The translations under genes were made by a program, and so were the position numbers. The notes under the pieces were generated by a model. It was not told the DNA's origin. It saw only the letters and a program-made list of their open reading frames with translations, and did not search any database. Positions 16,841-24,628 of a stretch of DNA of 64,000 nucleotides are shown piece after piece. The stretch is from Dietzia sp. NCCP-2495 (GTDB lineage: Bacteria > Actinomycetota > Actinomycetes > Mycobacteriales > Mycobacteriaceae): the NCBI RefSeq assembly GCF_026011735.1, contig NZ_BRVN01000003.1, forward strand, positions 124,001-188,000, read 5' to 3'. Position 1 is the first letter of the stretch. Each line of letters opens with the position of its first letter.

Positions 16841-17419
16841 GTGACCCCGGCTCCAGGCGAGATCGGCCGCTACCGACGTAGCTTCCGACAATTCATCATG
16901 TTCGGGATCGTCGGCGGCTCCGGGATGGTCGTCAACATGATCGTCACGGTTCTGATGAACAAGGTCAACGGCGGCACCCAGAACGCGCAAAACGTTCTGT
17001 TCCCCTTCCCGGGTACCGACTTCAATTTCCGTTTCACCACGCTGGTCTGGATCGTCGCGTTTCTCGCGGCGAACTTCTATAACTTCCTCCTCAACCGGCA
17101 CTGGACCTTCGGTCAGGGCCACAAGGCGCCGGCGTGGCAGGAGTTCTGGCCGTTCCTCGTGGTGGGCTCGGTGGCCGCGGTGGCGGGCATCTTCATCAAG
17201 CTCGCGTTCACCAACCCCACCTCGCCGATCTACCTGCCCGAACCGTTCTGGCACGAGGACGCAGGACTGCATTCGCGGGAGTACTGGAGTCAGCTCCTGA
17301 CGATCGTCATCACCATGCCGATCAACTTCATCGTCAACAAGTTCTGGACCTTTCGCTCGGTGCGGCACAGGCACCGCGAGCGGTTGGAGGCGGCCGGGCC
17401 AGCGGACCCGGTGGGCTAG
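16841..17419 (+). CDS. GtrA-family membrane protein
   Basis: 192 residues. Four hydrophobic helices with the GtrA pattern: FRQFIMFGIVGGSGMVVNM at the start, AANFYNFLLNRHWTF in the middle, and INFIVNKFWTFR at the end. GtrA proteins are thought to help move polyprenyl-phosphate-linked sugars across the membrane for envelope glycosylation; mycobacterial Rv3789 is a relative. Between helices 1 and 2 there is a longer loop (NGGTQNAQNVLFPFPGTDFNFR) than usual. GTG 16841 is chosen over codons inside the preceding gene. The next gene starts 9 bp later in the same frame. Confidence 0.85.
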   Translation: MTPAPGEIGRYRRSFRQFIMFGIVGGSGMVVNMIVTVLMNKVNGGTQNAQNVLFPFPGTDFNFRFTTLVWIVAFLAANFYNFLLNRHWTFGQGHKAPAWQEFWPFLVVGSVAAVAGIFIKLAFTNPTSPIYLPEPFWHEDAGLHSREYWSQLLTIVITMPINFIVNKFWTFRSVRHRHRERLEAAGPADPVG

Positions 17420-17428
17420 GAGTCGGCC

Positions 17429-18049
17429 GTGGAGTCCTCCCCGCTGCTGCTGTGGTTCGACCTGATGGGCGTGTTCTTCTCCGCGCTCCCGCTCGTGCAC
17501 CGGGTCAAGACGCTGATCGTCACGTTCGACGCCGCGGGGCTCGGTCTGTTCTGCACCTTCGGTACCGCCCGCGCGTTGGAGTTCGGGATGCCGGTCGCCT
17601 CGGCGATCGGGTTGGGTGTGGTCACCGCTGTCGGCGGCGGGCTCTTGCGTGACGTGGTGGCCAACGAGATCCCGGCGGTGTTCAGCGGGTCGAACCTGTA
17701 CGTGGTGCCGGCGGCGACCGGTGCGGCGTCGACGGCGCTCGCCGTGGAGACCGGCACGTGGGGGCCGATCACCGCGGCGCTGCTCGCCGCGTTCGTGTTC
17801 GCGTTCCGGATGGTGGCCTGGTGGAAGCAGTGGCGCGTCCCGTCCCAGATGCGCGGTTGGACCGTGCGTGATCTCGGCGAGCTCCGCCGCCGTGAGAGGT
17901 CCGTGTTCGGCCGACCTGATCGTGGTGGGGACGACGACGAGGTCACAGCCACCGATCGTGGCGACCTCGGACCAGACGTCCACGGCAGAGGCCCAGGCGG
18001 CAGTGGCTCAGACGACAGCGGCTCCGGCCACGGCGACCCCCGCCGGTAG
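17429..18049 (+). CDS. TRIC-channel/UPF0126-like membrane protein, internally shortened
   Basis: 206 residues from GTG 17429. The part from VTFDAAGLGLFCTFGTARALE through VVTAVGGGLLRDVVANEIPAVF matches the second glycine-rich repeat of bacterial TRIC (YadS-like) cation channels. Normal proteins have two such repeats; here a first-helix-like segment (WFDLMGVFFSAL) joins almost directly to the second repeat, so about 60-70 residues are missing. A polar Asp/Gly-rich tail of ~50 residues is added. Channel function is doubtful. It is 9 bp downstream of, and in frame with, the stop codon of gtrA. Confidence 0.65.
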   Translation: MESSPLLLWFDLMGVFFSALPLVHRVKTLIVTFDAAGLGLFCTFGTARALEFGMPVASAIGLGVVTAVGGGLLRDVVANEIPAVFSGSNLYVVPAATGAASTALAVETGTWGPITAALLAAFVFAFRMVAWWKQWRVPSQMRGWTVRDLGELRRRERSVFGRPDRGGDDDEVTATDRGDLGPDVHGRGPGGSGSDDSGSGHGDPRR

Positions 18050-18052
18050 GGT
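18047..18052 (+). promoter_or_regulatory. -10 element TAGGGT, leaderless
   Basis: Perfect TAnnnT 6 nt before GTG 18059. It overlaps the stop codon of the preceding gene. Confidence 0.55.
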
Positions 18053-18058
18053 GATCCG

Positions 18059-18754
18059 GTGCAGTATTACCTCAGCGTGCTGGGATTCGCGGCGATCGAT
18101 TCGCTCAACATCCTCGCATGGGCCGTCATCGCGGGACTGTGGTTGACCGCTGCCGGTCGCAGCGAGGCGTTCACCCCCAAGGCCGCGCGTTTCACCGGTG
18201 GTGCGTTCTGCGGCATCGTGATCCTTGCGCTCGTCTCGGTCTGGGTGATCGGGAACAACGAGGAGTTCGTCCGCAGCCTGTTCCATAATCTGTGGGCGAT
18301 GGTGGTGCTGGGCGTGATCGGCCTGGTCATCACGGTGCTGGGGCTGCGGTCCCGGCCCGCGGAGGACGAGGCCCCTCCCGAGGCGCCGGTGGCGCAGAGC
18401 ATCCTGGCGAAGTTCGGGATCATGCTCACCGGTATCACGCTGGGCATCGTCCAGTCGGGCACGTCAGCGCCGTTCGCCGCCGGGATGGTGCTCATCTCCC
18501 TCAACGATTTCCAGTGGTGGGTCAAGGTGATCCACATCGTGCTGTTCGCGATAGTGGCGATCATCCCCAGCGTCGCGCTCATCGTCACGCTGTCGCGGGT
18601 GAAGTCTGGTGCGGTCGCCGCGGCGACGCGTCGGATCGACCGTTTCCTGTCCTTCGGTCGTGTCGCCGGTCGGATCCTCACCCTGGTGGTGGGTATCGCG
18701 CTGCTCGTGGTGGCGGCGGTGCGGATCGTGCAGCTCTCCGGGGTCGTGTCGTAA
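18059..18754 (+). CDS. GAP/Sap-family (sulfolipid-1-addressing-like) integral membrane protein
   Basis: 231 residues, six predicted helices. The LysE-like layout of the GAP/Sap family is visible: an N-terminal FAAIDSLNILAWAVIAGLWLTAAGR helix, a charged central loop (RSRPAEDEAPPEA), LTGITLGIVQSGTSAPFAAGM, and a C-terminal pair of helices around a positively charged loop. In mycobacteria, Gap and Sap help export glycopeptidolipid or sulfolipid; the cargo here is unknown. The start codon follows a TAGGGT -10 hexamer by 6 nt. Confidence 0.65.
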   Translation: MQYYLSVLGFAAIDSLNILAWAVIAGLWLTAAGRSEAFTPKAARFTGGAFCGIVILALVSVWVIGNNEEFVRSLFHNLWAMVVLGVIGLVITVLGLRSRPAEDEAPPEAPVAQSILAKFGIMLTGITLGIVQSGTSAPFAAGMVLISLNDFQWWVKVIHIVLFAIVAIIPSVALIVTLSRVKSGAVAAATRRIDRFLSFGRVAGRILTLVVGIALLVVAAVRIVQLSGVVS

Positions 18755-18814
18755 CCCGCGCCTAGTCTGGCGGCTGCCACCGGGACCGGTGGACGACGAA
18801 CAGACGGAGATCCC

Positions 18815-19492
18815 ATGCAGAACATCACTGATACACAGCGCAGCGCAGCCACCCAGGACACCGCAGCCACAGATCACCCGGTCGCGGACAGTGCCGGTTC
18901 GATCCTGTGCGAGGACGGTCTGCGCCGACCCCTGTGGGCGGCGAAGGACCCGCTGCTGCGGGAGTATTACGACACCGAGTGGGGGATGCCCGTCCACGGC
19001 GAGGCGGAACTGTTCGAGCGGCTCGTGTTAGAGGGCTTCCAGTCCGGACTGAGCTGGGCCACCATCCTGCGCAAGCGCCCGGCGTTCCGCGAGGCGTTCG
19101 CAGGCTTCTCACCGGACGCGGTGGCACAGTTCGGGCCTGATGATGTGGAGCGGCTCATGGCCGATGAGCGGATCGTGCGCAACCGCCGCAAGATCGATGC
19201 CGCCATCGCCAACGCTCGGGCGGTGGTCGAGCTCCGTGCCGACGGTGGGCTGGACCAGCTCCTCTGGTCGTACAGGCCCGATCACACGCCCGAGCCCCGG
19301 ACGATGGAGGAGGTCCCCAGTCGGTCGCCCGAATCCGAGGCGCTGGCCAAGGAACTCAAACGCCGGGGCTTCGGCTTCGTCGGCCCGGTGACGGTCTTCG
19401 CCCTCATGGAGGCCGTCGGGATCGTCGACACCCACCTCGTGGACTCGCACCGACGCGGGACGTCGGGTGTCTGGGGCGAGGCCGCGGGATAG
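18815..19492 (+). CDS. tag: DNA-3-methyladenine glycosylase I-like protein lacking zinc ligands
   Basis: 225 residues. TagI excises 3-methyladenine from DNA. The family core is plain: DPLLREYYDTEWGMPVHGEAELFERLVLEGFQSGLSW, RKRPAFREAF, RNRRKIDAAIANARAV, LKRRGFGFVGP. The metal site is not conserved: the family's YHDxEWG histidine is Tyr (YYDTEWG), the C-terminal HxxxC is HLVDS, and the N-terminal cysteine next to Trp is replaced (RRPLW), though another Cys lies 8 residues earlier. A 30-residue Thr/Ala-rich N-terminus is extra. GGAG lies 6 nt before ATG 18815. Activity may persist because zinc is structural, but this needs testing. Confidence 0.8.
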   Translation: MQNITDTQRSAATQDTAATDHPVADSAGSILCEDGLRRPLWAAKDPLLREYYDTEWGMPVHGEAELFERLVLEGFQSGLSWATILRKRPAFREAFAGFSPDAVAQFGPDDVERLMADERIVRNRRKIDAAIANARAVVELRADGGLDQLLWSYRPDHTPEPRTMEEVPSRSPESEALAKELKRRGFGFVGPVTVFALMEAVGIVDTHLVDSHRRGTSGVWGEAAG

Positions 19493-19556
19493 TCCGGAGC
19501 GCAGGGGCGCGGCGAGGTTCAGACTCAGTGGGGTTCGGGCTCAGCGGAGTTCGCGC

Positions 19557-20912
19557 TCAGCGAGGCAGCGGCGCGAGCGGGGGCGGGGGAGGGGGCGATG
19601 GGGAGACTGTGGGCCCTGCTAGCGAGCCCGCTCCCGCCAGCCGCCCGGTGATCGGGCCGGTGGCGCACTCGGGGAGGCGCCGGATGTCTGCCATCCGCTC
19701 GAGCGAACGGTTGAGGTCCTCGGTGGAGAGCACCCCGTTGGCGACGGCACTCTCGACCGCGGTCACCGCCTCGCCGATGCCGTCGGTGGTGATCCACAGC
19801 GGGGAATCGGCGCCCGCGATGAGTGCCTCGGTCACGGCGCGGGGGAGGGAGTACTCGCCGGATATCGCGCGCATGCCGGAGAGGTCGTCGGTGAAGATCG
19901 GTCCCTCGAAGGCGGGGGCGTCGTAGCCGTGCCCCTCTCGCAACAGCCGGTAGGTGGCGGGGGAGAGGGAGGCGGGACGGTCTGCACCGGTCAACCCGGG
20001 GACCTGTTGGTGCCCGAGCATCATCCCGGTCCCCGAAATCGACGCCAACTCCGCGAACGGCCTGAGATCGTGCGGGACCAGCTGGTCCAGGGGCGGCACG
20101 GTGACGGAGTCGACGTGACTGTCGCCGGAGGACCGGCCGTGACCGGGGAAGTGCTTGAACACCGGTGTGATGCCGGCGTCGAGGAGGCCTGTCGCGAACG
20201 CCCGGGCGTACGTGGTGACCTGCGCGGGATCGGCGGAGAACGAGCGGTCACCGATCACGGACTGGTCGGGCTGCGCCGAGACGTCCAGGGACGGGGCGAA
20301 ATCGACGGTCACTCCCATGCGTGCCAGGAACTCACCGCGGCCGCGCGCGATGGCGCGAACCTCCTCGGGGGACATGGTGGCGGCCATGACTCGCGCTGAC
20401 GGGATCGGTCCGGCGTACGGAGCGACGCGGGAGACCCGACCGCCCTCTTCGTCGATGGCGACGAGCAGCGGCAGCGGTGCGTCGCGCTGGAGTTGCGCCA
20501 GGGCATCGCCGGACACGACCTCGCCGACGACCCCTGAACCGATGAACACGCCGCCGATGTTGAACTCCTCTACGGCCCGGCGGGCATCGGCTATCGAGCT
20601 CACGCCGACCGTGAACAGCTGCGCGATCCGTTCGCGCTGCGTCATGTCCGCGAACGGTGAATCACACGGTGCCACGGGACCGGCGGGCTCCGCGGGGGCG
20701 CTGGTCGCAGCGGCAGAGGCCGCCGTCGAATCGGCGTCATCGGCGCTATCGGCACGGTCGGAGGTGGAGCACGCGACACCGGACGCGGTCACTGCGGCGA
20801 CCAGGACGAGCGCTGCGGTCAACCGTCCTACGCGCAGGGGTCCGCGGCCCCGTGGGCGCACGTCCGTGCGCGGGGGTGCGGGGGTCGCGGGTGACCGGCG
20901 CGGCGAGGACAC
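19557..20912 (-). CDS. glycoside hydrolase family 3, NagZ/LpqI-like beta-N-acetylglucosaminidase
   Basis: 451 residues from GTG 20912. A basic N-terminus, hydrophobic segment and Cys (TASGVACS) form a signal peptide with a weak lipobox, so it is probably a surface lipoprotein. The catalytic domain shows KHFPGHG near 253 followed by the NagZ-type DSH dyad loop (GDSHVDSV), and the nucleophile region FTDDLSGM near 340. Such enzymes remove GlcNAc from muropeptides in peptidoglycan recycling. A Pro-rich tail (SPSPPPPPPLAPLP) closes it. The start is supported by a TACATT hexamer 6 nt upstream; GTG 20957 is a longer alternative. Confidence 0.85.
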   Translation of the reverse strand: MSSPRRSPATPAPPRTDVRPRGRGPLRVGRLTAALVLVAAVTASGVACSTSDRADSADDADSTAASAAATSAPAEPAGPVAPCDSPFADMTQRERIAQLFTVGVSSIADARRAVEEFNIGGVFIGSGVVGEVVSGDALAQLQRDAPLPLLVAIDEEGGRVSRVAPYAGPIPSARVMAATMSPEEVRAIARGRGEFLARMGVTVDFAPSLDVSAQPDQSVIGDRSFSADPAQVTTYARAFATGLLDAGITPVFKHFPGHGRSSGDSHVDSVTVPPLDQLVPHDLRPFAELASISGTGMMLGHQQVPGLTGADRPASLSPATYRLLREGHGYDAPAFEGPIFTDDLSGMRAISGEYSLPRAVTEALIAGADSPLWITTDGIGEAVTAVESAVANGVLSTEDLNRSLERMADIRRLPECATGPITGRLAGAGSLAGPTVSPSPPPPPPLAPLPR

Positions 20913-20918
20913 CAGAAC

Positions 20919-20924
20919 AATGTA
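20919..20924 (-). promoter_or_regulatory. -10 element TACATT, leaderless
   Basis: Minus strand, 6 nt before GTG 20912. A perfect TAnnnT that decides this start. Confidence 0.6.
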
Positions 20925-20985
20925 ACGGCAGGACACCGGCCGCAGGACCGCGCCCACCGTTCACCCGTCGGCAACCTTCCACTGG

Positions 20986-20991
20986 CATGGT
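20986..20991 (+). promoter_or_regulatory. candidate -10 (CATGGT), leaderless
   Basis: 6 nt before GTG 20998; TAnnnT apart from position 1. Confidence 0.4.
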
Positions 20992-20997
20992 GCTCCG

Positions 20998-22296
20998 GTG
21001 ACCGCTGCACTCGAACGAAGACTGGGACTGACCGACGCCGTCGTCGTGGGACTCGGCGCGATGATCGGCGCGGGTGTGTTCGTCGCGTTCGCTCCCGCTG
21101 CGGCGCGCGCGGGGTCACTCGTGTGGGTTTCGCTCGCTATCGCCGCCGTGATCGCGGTGTGCAACGCCCTCTCCTCGGCCAGACTGGCCGCGCGGTTCCC
21201 TGCCGCAGGAGGGACGTACGTCTACGGACGTGTGTTGCTCGGACAGTTGCCCGGCTTCCTCGCGGGCTGGGGATTCGTGGTGGGTAAGACCGCCTCGTGC
21301 GCGGCCATGGCACTGACCGTGGGGCTGTACCTCTGGCCGGAGAGGGCACACGTCGTCGCCGCCGCGGCCGTGCTCGCGCTGACCGTCCTGTCGGTGATGG
21401 GTGTGCAACGTACGGCAACTGCGTCAAAGGTGCTGGTCGGCATCGTGCTGGTGGTTCTCGCGGTGTTCCTCGTGATGGCGTGGGGCGTGCCGACCGCCGG
21501 CCCGGATACCCCCGCATCGATGTCGCTCGCCCCGCCCGTCATCGACGGGGAACACTGGTCCGCCCGGATGCTCGGTGTGCTGGGCGGTGCCGGTTTCTGT
21601 TTCTTCGCGTTCGCGGGCTATGCGCGTATCGCGACGCTCGGTGAAGAGGTCCGTGACCCGGAACGCACCATCGGCCGGGCGGTGGTGGTGGCGATCACCG
21701 TGGTGATCGTGGTCTACGCGCTGGTCCTGGCCGCGATCATCCACGTTTTGGGGGTCTCGGGTGTGGCCGCTGGTGCGGCACCCGTCCTCGAGGCCGCGGA
21801 GCGGATCGGCGGCGGCGAGCTCGGCCCGGTGGTCCGCATCGCCGCCGGGATCGCGGCTCTCGGCGCCCTCCTCGGCGGCATCCTGGGAGTGTCCCGAACT
21901 ACCATGGCGATGGCCCGGGACCGGCACCTGCCCGCGCGGCTGGCCGCGGTGCACCCCACCTCGCAGACGCCGTACATCGCGGAGATCTGCGTAGGCGTGA
22001 TCGTTGCCGGGGTGGTCCTTCTCGCAGATGTCCGCCAGGCGATCGGCTTCTCGTCGTTCGCTGTGCTCATTTACTACCTGGTGGCCAACGCCTCCGCGTT
22101 GAAACTCGACCGCGCCACGCGACGCCTGCCCGCATGGGTCCCGATGCTCGGCGGCGTGGGCTGCGTGATCGTGGCGGGGAGTCTGCCCTGGCAGTCGGTG
22201 CTCGGCGGGCTCGTCGTGTTCGCACTCGGCGGGGTCGTCTACGCGGTGACCCGGCGACGCATGGTCCCACCCGCCGCGCGGTCCCACCAGGCGTAA
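20998..22296 (+). CDS. APC-family amino acid permease
   Basis: 432 residues, about 12 hydrophobic helices. Starts with the APC signature LGLTDAVVVGLGAMIGAGVFVAF, followed by FPAAGGTYVYGR in helix 2 to 3, FFAFAGYARIATLGEEVRDPERTIGRA (helix 6 region), and SRTTMAMARDRHLPARLAAVHPTSQTPYIAE. These fit the amino acid/polyamine/organocation superfamily; substrate unknown. No metabolic genes sit beside it that would point to one. The following gene begins 10 bp later. Confidence 0.9.
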   Translation: MTAALERRLGLTDAVVVGLGAMIGAGVFVAFAPAAARAGSLVWVSLAIAAVIAVCNALSSARLAARFPAAGGTYVYGRVLLGQLPGFLAGWGFVVGKTASCAAMALTVGLYLWPERAHVVAAAAVLALTVLSVMGVQRTATASKVLVGIVLVVLAVFLVMAWGVPTAGPDTPASMSLAPPVIDGEHWSARMLGVLGGAGFCFFAFAGYARIATLGEEVRDPERTIGRAVVVAITVVIVVYALVLAAIIHVLGVSGVAAGAAPVLEAAERIGGGELGPVVRIAAGIAALGALLGGILGVSRTTMAMARDRHLPARLAAVHPTSQTPYIAEICVGVIVAGVVLLADVRQAIGFSSFAVLIYYLVANASALKLDRATRRLPAWVPMLGGVGCVIVAGSLPWQSVLGGLVVFALGGVVYAVTRRRMVPPAARSHQA

Positions 22297-22299
22297 CGT
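22294..22299 (+). promoter_or_regulatory. -10 element TAACGT
   Basis: Perfect TAnnnT 7 nt before ATG 22307. A GGGAG between it and the ATG leaves both leaderless and leadered translation possible. Confidence 0.5.
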
Positions 22300-22306
22300 C
22301 GGGAGC

Positions 22307-23392
22307 ATGACTGCTTCCGACACCCGAGTCCGACTGCTCCCGTCTCACCTGCGCCGCGCCGTGATCGGCGCGCCGATGGCCGGGGGTCCCACCACCGGAG
22401 AGCTCATCGCCGCGGTGGGCGAGGCCGGCGGACTCGGCATGATCGGGTCCGGCTACCTGGACGGGGAAGCCACTCGCGCCGAGATCGCGGCCGTCCGCGA
22501 GCTCACCGACGCGCCGTTCGGCGTCAACGTGTTCCTGCTGGACGAGGCCGACTCCGCCGCGGCCCTCGACGCGGCGGGAGGGGCGGCCGCACTCGAGGAG
22601 TACGCGGCCGCGCTGGAGCCCGTCGCCCGACGACTCGGAATCGACCTGGCCCGGGATCCGCAGTTCACCGACTTCGACCAGGACGGGACCATCGCCGCGT
22701 TGGTCGAGGAGGCCGTACCGGTGGTCTCGTTCACCTTCGGCATCCCGGACGCAGACACGGTGCGAAGGCTTCAGGAGGTGGGATCGGCCGTCGTGGTGAC
22801 CGTCGCCAGCGTCGAGGACGCCCGGCGGTCAGTCGAGGTGGGAGCGGACTGGCTCTCGGTGCAGGGCGCCGAGGCCGGCGGGCACCGCTCCACCACGACC
22901 GTGGGTGAGGAGCCGAACCTGACGAGCACCGTCGACCTGGTGCGGGCGGTCCGCGCGGCGCTGACGGAGACCGAGTTCGTGGCGGCCGGCGGGATCAGCA
23001 CCCCGGCCGACGTCGCGGCCGCGCTCGAGGCGGGCGCCACCGGCGTGCAACTGGGCACCGTGCTGCTGCGGACGCCGGAAGCCGGGACGACGGCGCTGCA
23101 CCGGGCGGCGCTGGGCGACGAGAGGTTCACCGAGTCCCGGCCGACGCGCTGCTACACCGGCCGGTACGCCCGCTCGCTGGTCAACGGGTTCGTGGCCGAG
23201 CATCACGACGCCGCCCCGGCCGCGTACCCGCACCTGCACGTCCTCACCGGGCCGATGCGCAAGGCGGCGGCGCGGGCCGGGGACGCGGACGTGCCGCCGC
23301 TGTGGGCGGGCGCGGGCTGGCGCGCGGCCGGGGCGTACGCCGACCGGCCGGCGGCGGAGATCGTCGCCGAGCTCTGGGACGGCGCCAGGTAG
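22307..23392 (+). CDS. nitronate monooxygenase-like flavoprotein
   Basis: 361 residues. TIM-barrel FMN enzyme: GAPMAGGPTTGELIAAVGEAGGLGMIG at the N-terminus, SFTFGIPD, the catalytic-histidine motif QGAEAGGHRS, and the phosphate-binding AAGGISTPADVAAALEAGATGVQLGTV. This is the nitronate monooxygenase / 2-nitropropane dioxygenase family, which detoxifies alkyl nitronates such as propionate-3-nitronate. Starts 10 bp after the permease gene. Confidence 0.85.
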   Translation: MTASDTRVRLLPSHLRRAVIGAPMAGGPTTGELIAAVGEAGGLGMIGSGYLDGEATRAEIAAVRELTDAPFGVNVFLLDEADSAAALDAAGGAAALEEYAAALEPVARRLGIDLARDPQFTDFDQDGTIAALVEEAVPVVSFTFGIPDADTVRRLQEVGSAVVVTVASVEDARRSVEVGADWLSVQGAEAGGHRSTTTVGEEPNLTSTVDLVRAVRAALTETEFVAAGGISTPADVAAALEAGATGVQLGTVLLRTPEAGTTALHRAALGDERFTESRPTRCYTGRYARSLVNGFVAEHHDAAPAAYPHLHVLTGPMRKAAARAGDADVPPLWAGAGWRAAGAYADRPAAEIVAELWDGAR

Positions 23393-23454
23393 CGCGGGCG
23401 GGCCGTGCGCGGGGCCGGACGGCACTGCTCTGGGCCAGGCGGCACAGCTCTGAG

Positions 23455-23916
23455 TCAGGCGGCGCGGCGCTCGGCCTCGGCCGCGATGTCGGCCAGGTCC
23501 TGCTCCATGGCCTTGCGCGTGGCGTTGAGGGCCACCTTGCCCATCAGGGCCGTCACCACGCGGGAGATCGCCGGGGCGTGCGTGGTCTCGGCGCCGAATT
23601 GCATGGACAGGGTGGTGCCGCCCCCGGCGTCTGCCGACAGGGTGAAGACGGTCTTGTACTCAGTGCCGCCGTTCTCGGCGACGATCGTCGTGGAGTGGGG
23701 TGCGTCCGCGGACTGCACCATCATCTCCTCGGTCGCCTTCATGCCGAACATCTTTCGCGTCTCGCGCCAGCGAAAGCCCGGCTCGTAGACGCCGGCGGTG
23801 AGGATCTCGACGGCCGTGACCCCGCTCAGCGTGCGGTGGGCGTTGGGGATGTCGGTGAGGACGTCCCAGACGGTGTGGGGGTCGGCGGCGACGTGGCGGG
23901 ACAGGTCGAGCTGCAT
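23455..23916 (-). CDS. SRPBCC (polyketide-cyclase-like) family protein
   Basis: 153 residues. START/SRPBCC fold signature: an N-terminal DLSRHVAADPHTVWDVLTDI strand-helix, a central GFRWRETRKMFG, and a long amphipathic C-terminal helix. Such proteins bind hydrophobic ligands; the ligand is unknown. ATG 23916 follows a TACACT -10 element by 7 nt. No clear operon partner. Confidence 0.75.
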   Translation of the reverse strand: MQLDLSRHVAADPHTVWDVLTDIPNAHRTLSGVTAVEILTAGVYEPGFRWRETRKMFGMKATEEMMVQSADAPHSTTIVAENGGTEYKTVFTLSADAGGGTTLSMQFGAETTHAPAISRVVTALMGKVALNATRKAMEQDLADIAAEAERRAA

Positions 23917-23923
23917 GGGCGCC

Positions 23924-23929
23924 AGTGTA
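23924..23929 (-). promoter_or_regulatory. -10 element TACACT, leaderless
   Basis: Minus strand, perfect TAnnnT, 7 nt before ATG 23916. Confidence 0.5.
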
Positions 23930-24016
23930 ATGACGGGCGGGCGGAGCGGGTGCCACGGCGGGCAGGGGCTCCGCAGGTGCGGGCGCCGCGTTGCACGAGG
24001 CCCCGAAATAGCCGAA

Positions 24017-24045
24017 ACCGGCCCCGTCGGGAAGACGGGACCGGT
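24017..24045 (-). terminator. second hairpin of tandem terminator
   Basis: 12-bp stem accggccccgtc / gacgggaccggt with one wobble pair and a 5-nt loop, following the 24057-24084 hairpin in the minus direction. Confidence 0.65.
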
Positions 24046-24056
24046 GTCAGAACCGG

Positions 24057-24084
24057 GGCTGCCGGGCGCACTGGCCCGGCAGCC
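24057..24084 (-). terminator. strong terminator of peptide gene A
   Basis: Perfect 11-bp stem ggctgccgggc / gcccggcagcc with a 6-nt loop, 6 bp beyond the stop codon. A second hairpin follows. Back-to-back hairpins suggest a highly transcribed gene. Confidence 0.8.
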
Positions 24085-24090
24085 GCGAGG

Positions 24091-24249
24091 TCACTCGACC
24101 AGCGAGCCGGTGGCGCTCTTGACGAAGTCACCGATGGTGTCGAGGATGTCGCCGAAGATGCCGGTCGCGCCGTCAACGACATCGGAACCGGTGTTCACGT
24201 TGGAGGAGCCGTTGGCCAGGCCGGGGAGGAAGCTCTGAATGGAACCCAT
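24091..24249 (-). CDS. small acidic peptide A (52 aa), candidate envelope/porin-type peptide
   Basis: 52 residues starting MGSIQSFLPGLANGSSNVNT. No signal peptide and no cysteine; rich in Ser, Gly, Thr and Asp, with an amphipathic C-terminal half (GDILDTIGDFVKSA). It is paralogous to peptide B at 24629: both share ANG(x2-4)NTGS followed by a run of small residues and spaced glycines. AAAGGA lies 7 nt before ATG 24249. Size, composition and absence of a signal peptide recall the PorA/PorH cell-wall channel peptides of corynebacteria, but sequence identity to them is not evident; function is inference. Promoter, CRP-like site and terminators are listed separately. Confidence 0.7.
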   Translation of the reverse strand: MGSIQSFLPGLANGSSNVNTGSDVVDGATGIFGDILDTIGDFVKSATGSLVE

Positions 24250-24363
24250 GTCGTGGTCCTTTCGTCGTGGGCGGCGCGAGGGTGCGCCGCTCCCTGTGCG
24301 GTGGAGTCCATGTGAACCCACTGGGCTGTGAACCCACTGGGGTCATCCGGATCTCACGACTGG

Positions 24364-24369
24364 ACGTTA
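24364..24369 (-). promoter_or_regulatory. -10 TAACGT of peptide gene A
   Basis: Minus strand. The block tccgTAACGT is repeated exactly upstream of peptide gene B. A GATGAC hexamer sits 18 nt upstream as candidate -35. Confidence 0.6.
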
Positions 24370-24471
24370 CGGATGGGACGACGCATCGTCATCCATCGTC
24401 TGGGAATCCAACCGCGAAAACGCGTGAGGCGCACTTATAATCGCTGCTAACGCCACTGCCGGATCTTCACG

Positions 24472-24487
24472 TGTGAATCAGCTCACA
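24472..24487. promoter_or_regulatory. CRP/GlxR-type site TGTGA-N6-TCACA
   Basis: Perfect match to the TGTGA-N6-TCACA consensus of CRP-family regulators (GlxR in corynebacteria). Located 223 bp upstream of ATG 24249 and about 100 bp upstream of its -10. Confidence 0.7.
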
Positions 24488-24548
24488 AAGGTGGTGTGAC
24501 CCACGGATTCCCGCCGGCCGGGTGCGGGTCCGGCGGCGGGAAATGCAC

Positions 24549-24584
24549 GACGCCGGCACCCGCCCGGAGGCGGATGCCGGCGTC
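24549..24584 (-). terminator. terminator of peptide gene B
   Basis: Perfect 10-bp stem gacgccggca / tgccggcgtc with a 16-nt loop, 45 bp beyond the stop codon. Confidence 0.75.
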
Positions 24585-24628
24585 AGCTCAACCGGTCAGC
24601 GGGCTAGGCCGCTGGGGGGTTGTTCAGC

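Larger units (their letters stand above)
24250..24628. other. 379-bp regulatory gap between the peptide genes
   Basis: Holds the long leader (~115 nt) and promoter of peptide gene A, a direct repeat gtgaacccactggg (24312-24325 and 24329-24342), a CRP/GlxR-type site, and the terminator of peptide gene B. No further gene is seen. Confidence 0.7.
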
